64,000 nt of DNA from Sphingobium sp. (GCA_003248935.1 QFQF01000008.1:124001-188000), one strand, 5' to 3'; counted from the first letter of the stretch, positions 18,216 to 27,163 are shown. Numbers and translations: made by a program. The notes: a model not told the origin generated them from the letters alone.

Positions 18216-19409
18216 TTATCCGCCGACACGCACGGGCCATTGCGCCACCTGAATCGGAGCGGCCCGGCGCCAGGCGGCGTCCGGCGCATGCTGCAGATGG
18301 TGGCGGTAGAGCGTGCCCATGCGAAGCTGCCCAAGGCCCCTGCCGCCGACGAGTTGCAACACGTTGTATCCGGGGTTCCAGTTCCCCTCGATCAGAACCG
18401 GGCCCTCCGCGGTCAGGCCGATATCCCAGCCGATGATAACATGATCGGCAAAATGGGCGTGCGCGGCGCGTGCGAGGGCGCAGGCGGCATTCCACTGATC
18501 CAGATACGCGCCCGCGATCGGCGCGTCCGTCACCGGATGCCGGGCGTGTTCGGAAAAGCCCTCCCCCGATCGCCGCAACGCCGGACCGATGCGACTGTCC
18601 GACCCGACCGGCGCAACGAGATTGTCCATGCTGAAATTGTCGGCCGCCCGTTCCGCCGCGAGCGACAGGCGCAGCGCCGTGTCGACAACCTCGAACGTGC
18701 CGGCCTCGTCGCGCATGGTGACGACCCGCAACGTCGGCAGCGCACCGGGGGACAGGTCAGCGAGACTCGCGTGCGCGACCATGCATTGCTGGACGATTCG
18801 TCCCCGCGCCCGCTCTTTCGCGATCCAGTCGACAAGTTGGTCTGCGCGCACGCTGAGGGCACCATCGCTCGATTGCCAATCGCCGTCCGGCTGCCTGACC
18901 ATCCGGAGCACGCCCTTGCCCTTCGATCCCATGCCCGGCTTGGAGATCAGGCTCGGGAAATGCCGGGCAGCGGTCGCATCGCTGATCGCGACGGGGATCG
19001 GCAGGCCCGCGCCCGTGCAACGCGCCTCGAACAATGCCTTGTTCTTCAGCGGATTGCGATCGAGCGGCAGCGCTGCATGGTTGACGATCGCGTGCAGGCC
19101 CTTCCGCTCGTCCTGATCGAGAAAATGGTCGAGCGCCGCGTCAGGCAGGCGCCGCGCCTCGATCTCCAGAAGATTGCGCCGTCGGAAACCCAGATGACGT
19201 GCCTGACGCGTCAGATCGTTCGTCGGGAGCGGCATGGTCAATCGGCCCAGGGCAACGGCTGCCGCCCTCTGGCTCGCGTCCCACCCCCGCCAGAGGCGGC
19301 CGTAATAATAGGCACGCAACGTTTCGCCAGTTCCCGCATCGTCGCGAAAAACCGGCGGCATGGGGCGCAGGATCAACGCCAGACGGCGGAGCGGGCGGTC
19401 ACCGGACAT
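18216..19409 (-). CDS. ATP-grasp protein (sugar-transfer-associated type)
   Basis: 397 residues from the ATG at 19409, 8 bp after the threonine synthase stop; the longer frame to 19613 overlaps that gene. ATP-grasp features are visible: PSLISKPGMGSKGKGV (ATP-binding Lys and Gly loop, about 173-188) and, near the end, GWDIGLTAEGPVLIEGNWNPGY with the metal-binding E-x-N. These enzymes form amide or ester bonds through acyl-phosphate intermediates; this subfamily is often found in polysaccharide loci. Substrate unknown. Coupling with the PLP enzyme may be meaningful. Confidence 0.75.
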   Translation of the reverse strand: MSGDRPLRRLALILRPMPPVFRDDAGTGETLRAYYYGRLWRGWDASQRAAAVALGRLTMPLPTNDLTRQARHLGFRRRNLLEIEARRLPDAALDHFLDQDERKGLHAIVNHAALPLDRNPLKNKALFEARCTGAGLPIPVAISDATAARHFPSLISKPGMGSKGKGVLRMVRQPDGDWQSSDGALSVRADQLVDWIAKERARGRIVQQCMVAHASLADLSPGALPTLRVVTMRDEAGTFEVVDTALRLSLAAERAADNFSMDNLVAPVGSDSRIGPALRRSGEGFSEHARHPVTDAPIAGAYLDQWNAACALARAAHAHFADHVIIGWDIGLTAEGPVLIEGNWNPGYNVLQLVGGRGLGQLRMGTLYRHHLQHAPDAAWRRAAPIQVAQWPVRVGG

Positions 19410-19417
19410 GATGGACG

Positions 19418-20698
19418 TCAGGCCCCCGCCGTCTGCGGCCGGATCATTTCCCAGTCGGCAGGAATCTCGCGGGGGATCACCGGTGCGGCGCTGCACATCG
19501 GATATTTGAGGCCCGTCGCACAACTGAACAGGACAGTGCGCTCGTCCGCACGTATGTCGCCCCGCGCCCGTGCCGCACGATAGACCGCATAGGTCGCCGC
19601 CCCCTCCGGGCACATCTGTACGCCTTCAGCCCGCGCAACATGCGCCTGCGCTGCCAGTATTTCCGTGTCGCTGACCGCCTCGGCCCAGCCGCTGCTGTCC
19701 CGCAGCACGTCGATGATGAGATAGTCGCCCAGTGCCGCAGGCACACGAATGCCGGCCGCGATCGTCTCGGCGCCCTCCCACCGTTCGGCATGGCGCGTGC
19801 CCGCCTGCCACGCCCGCACGATCGGCGCGCAACCGGAGGACTGCGCCGCGACCATCCGGGGCCGCGCCGGGCCAATCCAGCCAAGCGCCTCCAGTTCATC
19901 GAACGCCTTCCACATCGCCACCAGCGCCGTGCCGCCGCCGGTCGCGTAGATGATGACCTCCGGCAGTTCCCAGCCGAACTGTTCGGCAATCTCGAAGCCC
20001 ATCGTCTTCTTGCCCTCGACCCGGTAGGGCTCCTGCATGGTCGACAGCGGGAACCAGCCCATCGCCTCCACCCCGGCGCGCACGATCGCAGCGCAATCGT
20101 CGATCATCCCGGCGACGCGGTGAACCCGCGCGCCATAGGCCAGCATTTCGCCGACATGCACGTCGGGCGTTTCGACCGGGCAGAAGCACCAGGCCTCGAT
20201 CCCCGCGCGCGCGGCGTAGGCGGCAACCGCGCTGCCCGCATTGCCGTTGGTCGGAATGGCGACGCGTTCGATGCCGAACGCCTTTGCCATCGACATCGCC
20301 ACCGCCTGTCCGCGCGCCTTGAACGATCCGGTGGGCAACCGCCCTTCATCCTTCACGAACAGATATCCGGCCACCTCACGGAGCGGCACCAGCGGTGTCA
20401 TCTGTTCGCCCAGTGATACGCAATGGGCAGGGTCGCGCACCGGCAGCAATTCGTGGTAGCGCCACATGTCAGTTGGGCGCCGCGCCAGCCCGTCACGGTC
20501 GAGTTCCGCGCGGGCACGCGTCAGGTCATAACGCGCCAGCAGCGGCTTGCCGGACGCAGACAATCCCCGGGGTCGATCGGCGGGCAGGACGTCCCCGGTT
20601 GCGGAGCATTGCAGGTGCGAGAAATAGCTGTGCCAATCGTCGCCGATGACGGCGACGGCGGGCTCGACCGGATCGAGGCGGAGTACGGGTTGTCCCAT
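19418..20698 (-). CDS. thrC: Threonine synthase-like PLP enzyme
   Basis: 426 residues of the fold-type II PLP family. The PLP Lys is in GSFKARG (Lys127), with TNGNAGSA for phosphate/cofactor contacts, a Gly loop ATGGGTALV near 252 and an N-terminal LQCSATGD segment typical of the plant/Thermus-type threonine synthases. It converts O-phosphohomoserine to threonine and would complete the pathway begun by hom at 14244. Related enzymes (for example cysteate synthase) share the fold, so the gene name is probable rather than certain. Cotranscribed with an ATP-grasp gene. Confidence 0.82.
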   Translation of the reverse strand: MGQPVLRLDPVEPAVAVIGDDWHSYFSHLQCSATGDVLPADRPRGLSASGKPLLARYDLTRARAELDRDGLARRPTDMWRYHELLPVRDPAHCVSLGEQMTPLVPLREVAGYLFVKDEGRLPTGSFKARGQAVAMSMAKAFGIERVAIPTNGNAGSAVAAYAARAGIEAWCFCPVETPDVHVGEMLAYGARVHRVAGMIDDCAAIVRAGVEAMGWFPLSTMQEPYRVEGKKTMGFEIAEQFGWELPEVIIYATGGGTALVAMWKAFDELEALGWIGPARPRMVAAQSSGCAPIVRAWQAGTRHAERWEGAETIAAGIRVPAALGDYLIIDVLRDSSGWAEAVSDTEILAAQAHVARAEGVQMCPEGAATYAVYRAARARGDIRADERTVLFSCATGLKYPMCSAAPVIPREIPADWEMIRPQTAGA

Positions 20699-20816
20699 GC
20701 CCGATGCCTAGCCCGGCCCGATGACAGGCCGGTTGCTGTTTGAAGGCAGTCCGGTTGCAGTCGTCCTTCGCTCTTGCCCCTTGGAATCCCGTTCCGGCGG
20801 CGCTAACGCCGCCCGG

Positions 20817-21512
20817 GTGACAGACCCCGCCACTCTCAATCGCCTGTACGGACGACAATCCGGCCACAAGCTGCGCGCCGGCCAGCAGGATCTGGTCGAC
20901 CGCCTGCTCCCCGCCATCAGCGTGCCGGAGGAAGGACCAGTGACGGCCACCGGCCTCTTCGGATACGATCGCCCGCTGCATTTCGAGATCGGTTTCGGCG
21001 CCGGCGAACATCTCGCCTATCGTGCCGACATGCTCCCGGATCATGGCTTCATCGGATGCGAACCGTTCCTGAACGGTGTCGTCGGCGCGCTCGGCCATGT
21101 CCGCGACCGGGGGCTCGGCAACGTTCGCCTGCACATGGGCAATGCGCTCGACGTGCTGGCGCGCATTCCCGACGGCGCCCTCAGCTTCGTCTATCTGCTG
21201 CATCCCGACCCATGGCCCAAGGCGCGCCACGCCAAAAGGCGGATGATGAACAAGGGGCCGGTCGACACGATCGCCGCCAAGCTGAAGCCCGGCGGCGAGT
21301 TCCGCTTCGGCACCGATCATCCAGTCTATCTGCGCTGGGCGCTGATGGTGATGAACGGCCACCCGGACTTCGAATGGCTCGCGCAGGAACCAAAGGATTT
21401 CCTGACGCGCCCGGGGGGCTGGCCGGAAACGCGATATGAGGCGAAGGCCCGGCAGGTCGGGCACGAGGTCTGGTACTTCCGTTACCGCCGCAGGGAAACA
21501 GACCCGGCGTGA
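20817..21512 (+). CDS. trmB: tRNA (guanine-N7-)-methyltransferase
   Basis: 231 residues from the GTG at 20817 (VTDPATLNRLYGRQSGHKLR), the usual TrmB N-terminus; the frame continues upstream to 20721 without a plausible site. Motifs: HFEIGFGAGEHL (SAM motif I), IGCEPF, LHPDPWPKARHAKRR (TrmB signature) and FGTDHPVYLRW. It makes m7G46 in tRNA variable loops. Divergent from thrC, and its stop overlaps the start of the ClC gene (GTGA). Confidence 0.94.
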   Translation: MTDPATLNRLYGRQSGHKLRAGQQDLVDRLLPAISVPEEGPVTATGLFGYDRPLHFEIGFGAGEHLAYRADMLPDHGFIGCEPFLNGVVGALGHVRDRGLGNVRLHMGNALDVLARIPDGALSFVYLLHPDPWPKARHAKRRMMNKGPVDTIAAKLKPGGEFRFGTDHPVYLRWALMVMNGHPDFEWLAQEPKDFLTRPGGWPETRYEAKARQVGHEVWYFRYRRRETDPA

Positions 21513-22801
21513 AACACTGGACCGTCAGACGCGCGCGCGCCTATCTCCGCCATGCGGGTCCGACGTCCCTGCTGTTTCGCCGGCGCATGGCCCTGATCGG
21601 CGGTGCCACGCTGGTTGGCCTTGCCGCATTGATCTTCGCCTGGTCCGCCGACCTTGCCAGCGATGCCTTCAGGGAGATCGCCGGAACCCACCGCTACCTG
21701 CCCCTGATCGTTACGCCGCTCGGTTTTGCCTGCATCGTCTGGCTGACCCGCCGCCAGGCGCCGCTCGCCGCAGGGTCGGGTATCCCGCAGGTCATAGCCG
21801 CCATCAAGGTGCCGGACATCGCCGACCGCGCGCTCGTGAATTTCCGCACCGCGCTGCTGAAGGTCGTGCTGACCGTGGCCGCTCTGCTGGTCGGCGCATC
21901 CGTGGGGCGTGAAGGACCGACCGTCCAGATCAGCGCCGCCATCCTGGCGCGCGTCCATCGCCTGCTTGCCGTACCGCTGCGCGCATCGGTGATGATCGCG
22001 GGCGGCGCGGCGGGCGTGGCCGCCGCATTCAACACCCCGCTCGCGGGGATTGCCTTCGCGATCGAGGAACTCGCGGCCGCGTACGAGCAGCGGATGACCC
22101 TGCTGGTCATCACCGCCGTCATCGTCTCCGGCATGGTCAGCTTGGGGCTGGCGGGCGACTATGTCTATTTCGGGTCGGTGAGCGCACACCTATCCTTTGG
22201 CAGCGCGGTCGCCATCGCGCTGGTGGCGGGGCTGCTGGGCGGTCTTTCGGGTGGAGGCTTCGCCCGGATGGCGCTTGGCGCGGCCCGATCGCAAAACCGT
22301 TTCACCGCCTTCGCGCGCAGCCGGCCGATCCTGTTCGCGGGATTGTGCGGCGTGGTCGTCGCCGCGATCGGTGTCGGCACCGAACTGACCTGGGGCACCA
22401 GCTACGATGCCGCGCGATCGATGATCGCAGGCGGCCAAGGCGTGCCGGTCTGGTTTGGTCCGGCCAAGTTCGTGTCAACGCTGGCGACCTCCATATCCGG
22501 CCTGCCCGGGGGCATATTCGCTCCCTCGCTGGCGACCGGCGCAGGCTTCGGCAATATCCTGACGGACCTGTTCCCGGACAGCCAGGCCAGCGCCGTCGTC
22601 TTGCTCGGCATGGTCGCCTATTTCACCGGCGTCGTCCGCGCGCCACTGACCGCAGTCATCATCATCTCCGAAACGACGGGCAGCAGGGGTTTCATGCTGC
22701 CGCTGCTCGGCGCGGCGCTGGTCGCCGACTGGAGCGCGCAACTCGTCTGCCGGGAACGGCTCTATCACGGTCTGTCGGAAGGTTTCGCGGCAAAGGCCTG
22801 A
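21509..22801 (+). CDS. ClC-family chloride channel / H+-Cl- antiporter
   Basis: 430 residues, GTG start overlapping the trmB stop by 4 bp. The three ClC signatures are present: GSGIPQV (89-95), GREGPT with the gating Glu at 135, and GGIFAPSLATGAG (about 333). No C-terminal CBS domains. It is an inner-membrane homodimer that moves chloride, usually in exchange for protons, and supports acid resistance or volume control. The coupling to trmB is positional; I infer no functional link. Confidence 0.92.
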   Translation: MKHWTVRRARAYLRHAGPTSLLFRRRMALIGGATLVGLAALIFAWSADLASDAFREIAGTHRYLPLIVTPLGFACIVWLTRRQAPLAAGSGIPQVIAAIKVPDIADRALVNFRTALLKVVLTVAALLVGASVGREGPTVQISAAILARVHRLLAVPLRASVMIAGGAAGVAAAFNTPLAGIAFAIEELAAAYEQRMTLLVITAVIVSGMVSLGLAGDYVYFGSVSAHLSFGSAVAIALVAGLLGGLSGGGFARMALGAARSQNRFTAFARSRPILFAGLCGVVVAAIGVGTELTWGTSYDAARSMIAGGQGVPVWFGPAKFVSTLATSISGLPGGIFAPSLATGAGFGNILTDLFPDSQASAVVLLGMVAYFTGVVRAPLTAVIIISETTGSRGFMLPLLGAALVADWSAQLVCRERLYHGLSEGFAAKA

Positions 22802-22807
22802 TGCCCG

Positions 22808-23092
22808 TCAGCGACGCGAACGCTTCCGCGTCGGCGCGTGGAAGTCCGACGGCTTGTCGGCAATCCATGCAAGAAAGCGCGCCATCCCCGGATGCGCCCT
22901 CCACGCGACTGGATCGGAGTGCATGCGCGCAAGGTCGGCGTTGGTGAACAGGCTGTGGAGCGTGCGGTGACAGATGGGATGCACGGGCACCGTTTCCCGG
23001 CCACCGCGGCTTTTGGGCAATGGATGATGCCACTCTACCCGATCGCCCAATGCCCTGCCGCACAGCCAGCATGCTGAAACGTCATCGGACAT
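22808..23092 (-). CDS. Small HNH endonuclease-like protein
   Basis: 94 residues. CWLCG supplies one zinc-type Cys pair; the HNH core is WHHPLPKSRGG...VPVHPICHRTLH (about residues 19-47), with the second metal site C-HRTLH. A basic tail (APTRKRSRR) could bind DNA. Such small HNH proteins are found free in alphaproteobacteria and are not necessarily part of a restriction or mobile system; no partner gene is adjacent. Tail-to-tail with the ClC gene (6 bp). Confidence 0.8.
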   Translation of the reverse strand: MSDDVSACWLCGRALGDRVEWHHPLPKSRGGRETVPVHPICHRTLHSLFTNADLARMHSDPVAWRAHPGMARFLAWIADKPSDFHAPTRKRSRR

Positions 23093-23115
23093 TGCACAAT
23101 CCGGCGAATCTCAGG

Positions 23116-23667
23116 TCAGTTCGGCGCCTTGCTCGTATCCACCTTCTCGACCCACTCGGGATAGAAACTCGGCTCCCGGTTGGACCAACCCGCCGCCGTC
23201 GCCGCAGCCTCGCTGATCGACTGGAGCAGCAGCCGCCGCTTGTCGGGATGCAGGTGCGGCAGGCTCGCCGCCGCGCAGAACGCTCCCGGCAGCCAGGGCC
23301 GCGCACCGGCGCCGATCAGCCGTTCGTAGAGGAAGCGATAGGCGGAGAAGCTGCTGATCCTGTCCTGCCCCAGATCGAAGGCGGACACCGTGACGAGCGG
23401 CGCCATGAACGGCTCGACCATCTCCAGCCCGCTATCGTCGGGCACCATCGCCTTTATCTCGTCGAGGCGGCCGTAGATGCGGGCCTGTGCCCGGATGCTG
23501 GCTTCCTCAACCAGATCGCGCGACCACAGCTTCATGGCGTCGCGCCGGTGAAGCCCAATGTCGAGCGAGCGGCGAATATACCGCTGCGTGGCTGCTGGAA
23601 AACTCGCGAACTCCCGCATTTCGGCGAGTGTGATCGCCCCTTCCGCAGGTTTTGCGCCCGTACCCAT
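23116..23667 (-). CDS. Conserved hypothetical protein, 183 aa
   Basis: A soluble, mostly helical protein with no signal peptide or membrane segment. It has an Arg/Asp-rich middle (YIRRSLDIGLHRRDAMKLWSR) and an acidic, Pro-containing stretch (KAMVPDDSGLEMVEPFMAPL). I recognise no domain. It lies 23 bp upstream of the HNH gene on the same strand, so the two may be cotranscribed; this is the only hint to function. Confidence 0.6.
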   Translation of the reverse strand: MGTGAKPAEGAITLAEMREFASFPAATQRYIRRSLDIGLHRRDAMKLWSRDLVEEASIRAQARIYGRLDEIKAMVPDDSGLEMVEPFMAPLVTVSAFDLGQDRISSFSAYRFLYERLIGAGARPWLPGAFCAAASLPHLHPDKRRLLLQSISEAAATAAGWSNREPSFYPEWVEKVDTSKAPN

Positions 23668-23788
23668 TCATTGCCCTCCGACTGAAAGTCCAGACAACCG
23701 AAGCATGCGCCCATGTTGGTTAGCGAAACATTAAGCGCCTGTTCGCCCGACATTCACATCGGACCAGAATTCAAGAAGATAGGCAACC

Positions 23789-23827
23789 CAAAAATTTGTG
23801 CGGCGCAGCAAAGACGCAGCACCGCAC
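23789..23827 (-). terminator. Terminator-like hairpin downstream of the 69-aa gene
   Basis: An inverted repeat with 6-bp outer arms (23798-23803, 23822-23827) and partly paired interior is followed on the minus strand by AAATTTTT. It lies about 45 bp beyond the stop of the small minus-strand gene ending at 23871. Confidence 0.5.
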
Positions 23828-23870
23828 TCTGCCGGAACCACGGCTCCGGCGTGCCGATCCCGAATCTAGA

Positions 23871-24080
23871 CTAGTTGTCCTTGCCGGGAAAGCCGGAAGA
23901 CGGCACCGGCTCCCCATGATCGCCGGGGTGGGTCACGGCTGGCGGGTCGGACGCGATCATCGAATCCTCCAGACTCTCTTCCAGTTTCTCCTCGTGCGTG
24001 AGGGCGTGGTCCTGTCCATCGCTCGGCTTGCCAGTGGCAGCGGCTTCGCCATTACCGCGGATCGGATTTCCTGCATCCAT
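23871..24080 (-). CDS. Small acidic protein with EEKLEESLEDS motif (69 aa)
   Basis: 69 residues from the ATG at 24080, which is preceded by AAGGAGAG; the longer frame to 24194 has no site. The peptide is hydrophilic and acidic with ALTHEEKLEESLEDSMIASDPPA in the centre. This resembles a widespread alphaproteobacterial small-protein motif (EEK.EESLEDSFPASDPPA). No signal peptide. Such proteins are probably stress-related in sphingomonads, but the function is not known to me. Divergent from the LytS-type kinase gene. Confidence 0.72.
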   Translation of the reverse strand: MDAGNPIRGNGEAAATGKPSDGQDHALTHEEKLEESLEDSMIASDPPAVTHPGDHGEPVPSSGFPGKDN

Positions 24081-24213
24081 TGTCTCTCTCCTTTCCGGGA
24101 ACCAACGGCAGGCCTCGACAGGGAGTTCCGCACGGGCGGCATGATCGACGAACATCCGGGGTTTTTCGACCGGTGGTGGCGACAATCCGTGCACCGATCG
24201 CTATGGATGGTCC

Positions 24214-25335
24214 ATGACAGTCATCCCCGAAGAGGGCGAGCGCGGCATTTCCCCGACCGTTGCCCTGTATTCCATACTCGGCTTCTGGCTCTTCTACATC
24301 CTCATCGTGACCCTGCGGGCCTTCGTCATGGGCTTCGATGAGCAAGGCGAGATGGCTGTGCGACGCGGCATCGTCACCGTGATCGGGATTGTCCTGACGT
24401 GGGTGCTGTACCTGATCATTCGCCGCTTCGACCGAAGCCCGCTGGCCAGCCGCGTCATCGTCGCGTTCGCGGCGGCGATCCCATGCGCGATCGCCATCGC
24501 CATCGCCAACTATTACATGTTCAACCTGTACGATCCCGACGGCCTGTTTCCGATGGCGGAAAAGCACGTCATCGCTGAACAGGGCTATGCGATGAAGGAG
24601 ATCGCAGAGGTCGCCATCGGCCGCTATTTCTTCCTCTCGGCCTGGGCAGCGCTTTATCTGGCTCTCACCTACGCCGCCGAACTGCACAGGATCGAGCATC
24701 GCGCCCTTCGTCTGGAACAGGCGGCGCAGCAGGCCGAGCTTCGTTCGCTCCGCTATCAGGTCAATCCCCATTTCCTGTTCAACACGCTCAACTCCCTATC
24801 CAGTCTCGTGATGAAGGATCGGCGGGAGGAGGCCGAGCAGATGATCATGTCGCTCTCAAACTTCTACAGGACCAGCCTGACCGGCGATCCGCTGGACGAC
24901 GTGCCGTTGTCGGAGGAGGTCCATCTTCAGAAACTCTATCTCGATATCGAAAGCGTGCGGTTTCCTGAGCGCCTGCGGACCGACATACAGGTGCCCGACC
25001 GGCTGCTGAGTTGCTGCGTGCCCGGCCTCATCCTTCAGCCGCTCGTTGAAAACGCGATCAAATATGGCGTATCCCGCACCACGCGGCCGGTGACGGTCGC
25101 AATCCGCGCGTGGGAGAACGAAGGCATGCTGCACGTAAGCGTGATCGACGACGGCGCCGCACCGATCGGCCCGTCCGCTACGCCTTCCTATGAAGGCAGC
25201 GGCATCGGCCTCGTCAATGTGCGGGAGCGGCTGGCGGCGCGCTTCGGTGTGGACGGACATATTGTCCACGGCCCCCGCGCCGAGGGCGGATATGGCGTTG
25301 AACTGACCATGCCGATCATCCGGGCGCGGTGCTGA
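24214..25335 (+). CDS. LytS/YehU-type sensor histidine kinase
   Basis: 373 residues. Four membrane helices are predicted (about 17-38, 52-69, 78-100 and 138-155) with a short periplasmic loop between the last two. A His_kinase (LytS-type) domain follows with the phospho-acceptor His186 in YQVNPHFLFNTLNSLSSL, then a HATPase domain with PLVENAIKYG and GSGIGLVNVRERL. It should phosphorylate the LytTR response regulator that begins 4 bp after its stop. The signal is unknown; the membrane part has no named sensor domain that I recognise. Confidence 0.9.
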   Translation: MTVIPEEGERGISPTVALYSILGFWLFYILIVTLRAFVMGFDEQGEMAVRRGIVTVIGIVLTWVLYLIIRRFDRSPLASRVIVAFAAAIPCAIAIAIANYYMFNLYDPDGLFPMAEKHVIAEQGYAMKEIAEVAIGRYFFLSAWAALYLALTYAAELHRIEHRALRLEQAAQQAELRSLRYQVNPHFLFNTLNSLSSLVMKDRREEAEQMIMSLSNFYRTSLTGDPLDDVPLSEEVHLQKLYLDIESVRFPERLRTDIQVPDRLLSCCVPGLILQPLVENAIKYGVSRTTRPVTVAIRAWENEGMLHVSVIDDGAAPIGPSATPSYEGSGIGLVNVRERLAARFGVDGHIVHGPRAEGGYGVELTMPIIRARC

Positions 25336-25339
25336 CCGC

Positions 25340-26080
25340 ATGGCCATCCGCACATTGATTGTCGACGATGAGCCGCTCGCGGTCGAACGCCTTCAGATGC
25401 TGTGCGCGCGGGAACCCCGGCTGGCGCTGGTGGGCACGGCCGGCGATGGGGAATCGGCGATGCGACTGGTCGAAGGGCTGACGCCCGACCTGCTGCTGCT
25501 CGACATCGCGATGCCTCTGCTCGACGGCATGGGGGTCGCCCGCGCCGTGTCGGACATGGGCGTGCGCCCCGCGATCATCTTCGTCACCGCGTTCGAGGGT
25601 TTCGCCGTCGAAGCGTTCGATCTCGCCGCGATCGACTATCTGCTGAAACCCGTCGCCCATGATCGCCTGACCCGTGCCGTCGACCGGGTTGAGCAGGCTC
25701 TGCGCACGCGAACGGAAGTCGAAGCGCGCCCTCCGGAACGATCCTCCCTGTGGGCCGAGGAGTTCTGGGTGCCGCACAGGTCGGAACTGATCCGTATCGG
25801 CGCCGATCAGATCGACCGTATCGAAGCGGAACGTGACTATATGCGCCTGCACGTCGGGGATCACAGCTACCTGCTGCACCAGACGATCAGCGCGCTGGAG
25901 CAAAGGCTGGACCCAGCCGCGTTCATCCGCCTGCACCGGTCCCATATCGTGCGCAAGGATCATATCCAGCGTCTGCGCCACGACGGCAGCGGCGTCTGGT
26001 TCGCGTGCCTGGGGAAAGGCGACGATATCCGCATCGGCCGCACCTACCTTACCAGCGTCAAGGCACTGACCGCGGGCTGA
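25340..26080 (+). CDS. LytTR-family response regulator
   Basis: 246 residues. Receiver domain residues 1-120: acidic pocket VDDEP (8-12), phospho-acceptor Asp55 in LLLLDIAMPLLDG, conserved Lys in LLKPV near 103. The C-terminal LytTR DNA-binding domain (about 140-246) includes RIEAERDYMRLH, FIRLHRSHIV and the end GRTYLTSVKAL. Partner of the kinase immediately upstream. No obvious pair of LytTR direct repeats is visible next to these genes, so the target is unknown. A bidirectional terminator follows. Confidence 0.92.
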   Translation: MAIRTLIVDDEPLAVERLQMLCAREPRLALVGTAGDGESAMRLVEGLTPDLLLLDIAMPLLDGMGVARAVSDMGVRPAIIFVTAFEGFAVEAFDLAAIDYLLKPVAHDRLTRAVDRVEQALRTRTEVEARPPERSSLWAEEFWVPHRSELIRIGADQIDRIEAERDYMRLHVGDHSYLLHQTISALEQRLDPAAFIRLHRSHIVRKDHIQRLRHDGSGVWFACLGKGDDIRIGRTYLTSVKALTAG

Positions 26081-26084
26081 ACGC

Positions 26085-26120
26085 AAAAAGCCCTCCGGCC
26101 AGGGAAGGCCGGAGGGCTCG
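26085..26120. terminator. Bidirectional terminator between LytTR and UrcA genes
   Basis: A perfect 12-bp stem (26089-26100 with 26107-26118, 6-nt loop) lies between convergent genes. On the minus strand it is followed by TTTTTGCG, making it a good intrinsic terminator for the UrcA gene. On the plus strand it starts 8 bp after the response-regulator stop. Confidence 0.82.
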
Positions 26121-26145
26121 CTGCGGGCGCATCGGGTCGGCGGGG

Positions 26146-26496
26146 TCAGTTGCCGACCTGGACGCGGTTGCCCGCCGCGTCTGCATAGCGTGCCCTGGTC
26201 TCGGCGGCAGCGATCACCGTGGCGATCGGCTCTCTCAGGTGCCGCAGGGTCGACTGGCGACAGATGTTCATCGTCGCAGCATCGTAATGGGCACAGACCT
26301 GGCTGGCGGCGAAGTTGATCCGCTTGCGCAGCGCCCTCTGTCCGGCGTGCGTGGTCAGATCGAGGTCATTATAGCGAACCTCGGTCTGACGACCGTTGGA
26401 TTCGAACGTCTCCGCAAAGGCGGGCGTGGCGGCGGCGAGGCAGAGCGTCGCGGCCAGAGTGGCGGTAAACGGTGTCGTGATCTTGCGGGCGAACAT
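26146..26496 (-). CDS. UrcA family secreted protein
   Basis: 116 residues: a signal peptide (about 1-28, ending PAFA) and a mature domain with the UrcA pattern VRYNDLDLTTHAGQRALRKRI...ASQVC, a second Cys in MNICRQ, and a C-terminal helix. UrcA proteins are small periplasmic or extracellular proteins common in Sphingomonadales and Caulobacterales; the function is unknown and the two Cys may form a disulfide. Single gene, convergent with the LytTR regulator. Confidence 0.85.
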   Translation of the reverse strand: MFARKITTPFTATLAATLCLAAATPAFAETFESNGRQTEVRYNDLDLTTHAGQRALRKRINFAASQVCAHYDAATMNICRQSTLRHLREPIATVIAAAETRARYADAAGNRVQVGN

Positions 26497-27163
26497 GAAA
26501 CGGTCTCCTCAATCCAGATTCTCTATCGTGCCCGACATGTCCCTGGGGGGCCGGGTGTCGGGGCGGAGGATCGATCGGCCTTAAGGCGCCGATCCGTCCT
26601 GCCCCTTCCGTTTACGCGTCGCCTTCATCCACCGCATGCCGGCTTCGACCGGCGGCCGTCAGTGTCGGTGAACGACGCCGCGTTCGACAAACGGGGAAGC
26701 ACGCCCGACGAGCGGACGAACGGCCAGAATGTCCCTGATGCCGTAACGTCATATGACCGCTCGTCGAAGGATGGCGAACCCCAGATACAGTTGCGCCCCC
26801 GGTGCAAGGGATGACCGGGGGCGCGTCCTGAGCATGCTGTCGGGCACTTCAGGATAGTGGGCGCGGTAGAGGGGGGACCGCGCTGTGTTGCTGCCCGGAG
26901 ATGATAGGATAAGGCAGGCCGGTCAAAATGCCTTTCTCGACGACACGGCGACCGTGTCGGCAAACGACATAGCCGGCGACAAAGGCCATCCTCGCTTCGA
27001 TCAACGACATGATTGATCCGTTTCAGACCTATCGCGCGGGCCTGGTTAACGGATTTGTGAGATGGCCGACTCAAATAAGTCGGGCTTGCAGCGGTTGTCG
27101 GTCGAAAGGGGCGACAGATCGGCTATGGAAGGCGCAGGCAGGGTCAGGGGGTAAGAGCGCGTC
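26497..27163. other. 667-bp intergenic region without a convincing gene
   Basis: This is the longest gap in the window. No frame here shows a recognisable protein; the longest (minus strand, 26625-27074) has composition unlike its neighbours and no ribosome-binding site. It holds a perfect 11-bp hairpin (26793-26824) and the upstream region of the hybrid kinase gene. The palindrome GACTCAAATAAGTC at about 27070 could be an operator. I cannot place a promoter with confidence. Confidence 0.6.
26793..26824. repeat. Perfect 11-bp inverted repeat in intergenic DNA
   Basis: Arms at 26793-26803 and 26814-26824 with a 10-nt loop, very GC-rich. No T-run follows on either strand. It lies far from any coding end (about 300 bp from both neighbours), so it is either the terminator of an unseen small RNA or a structural remnant. 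Confidence 0.5.

Noticed and set aside
26625..27074. 149-codon minus-strand frame in the 667-bp gap
   Set aside because: Composition unlike other genes (many Arg, Ser, Pro), no ribosome-binding site, no domain.
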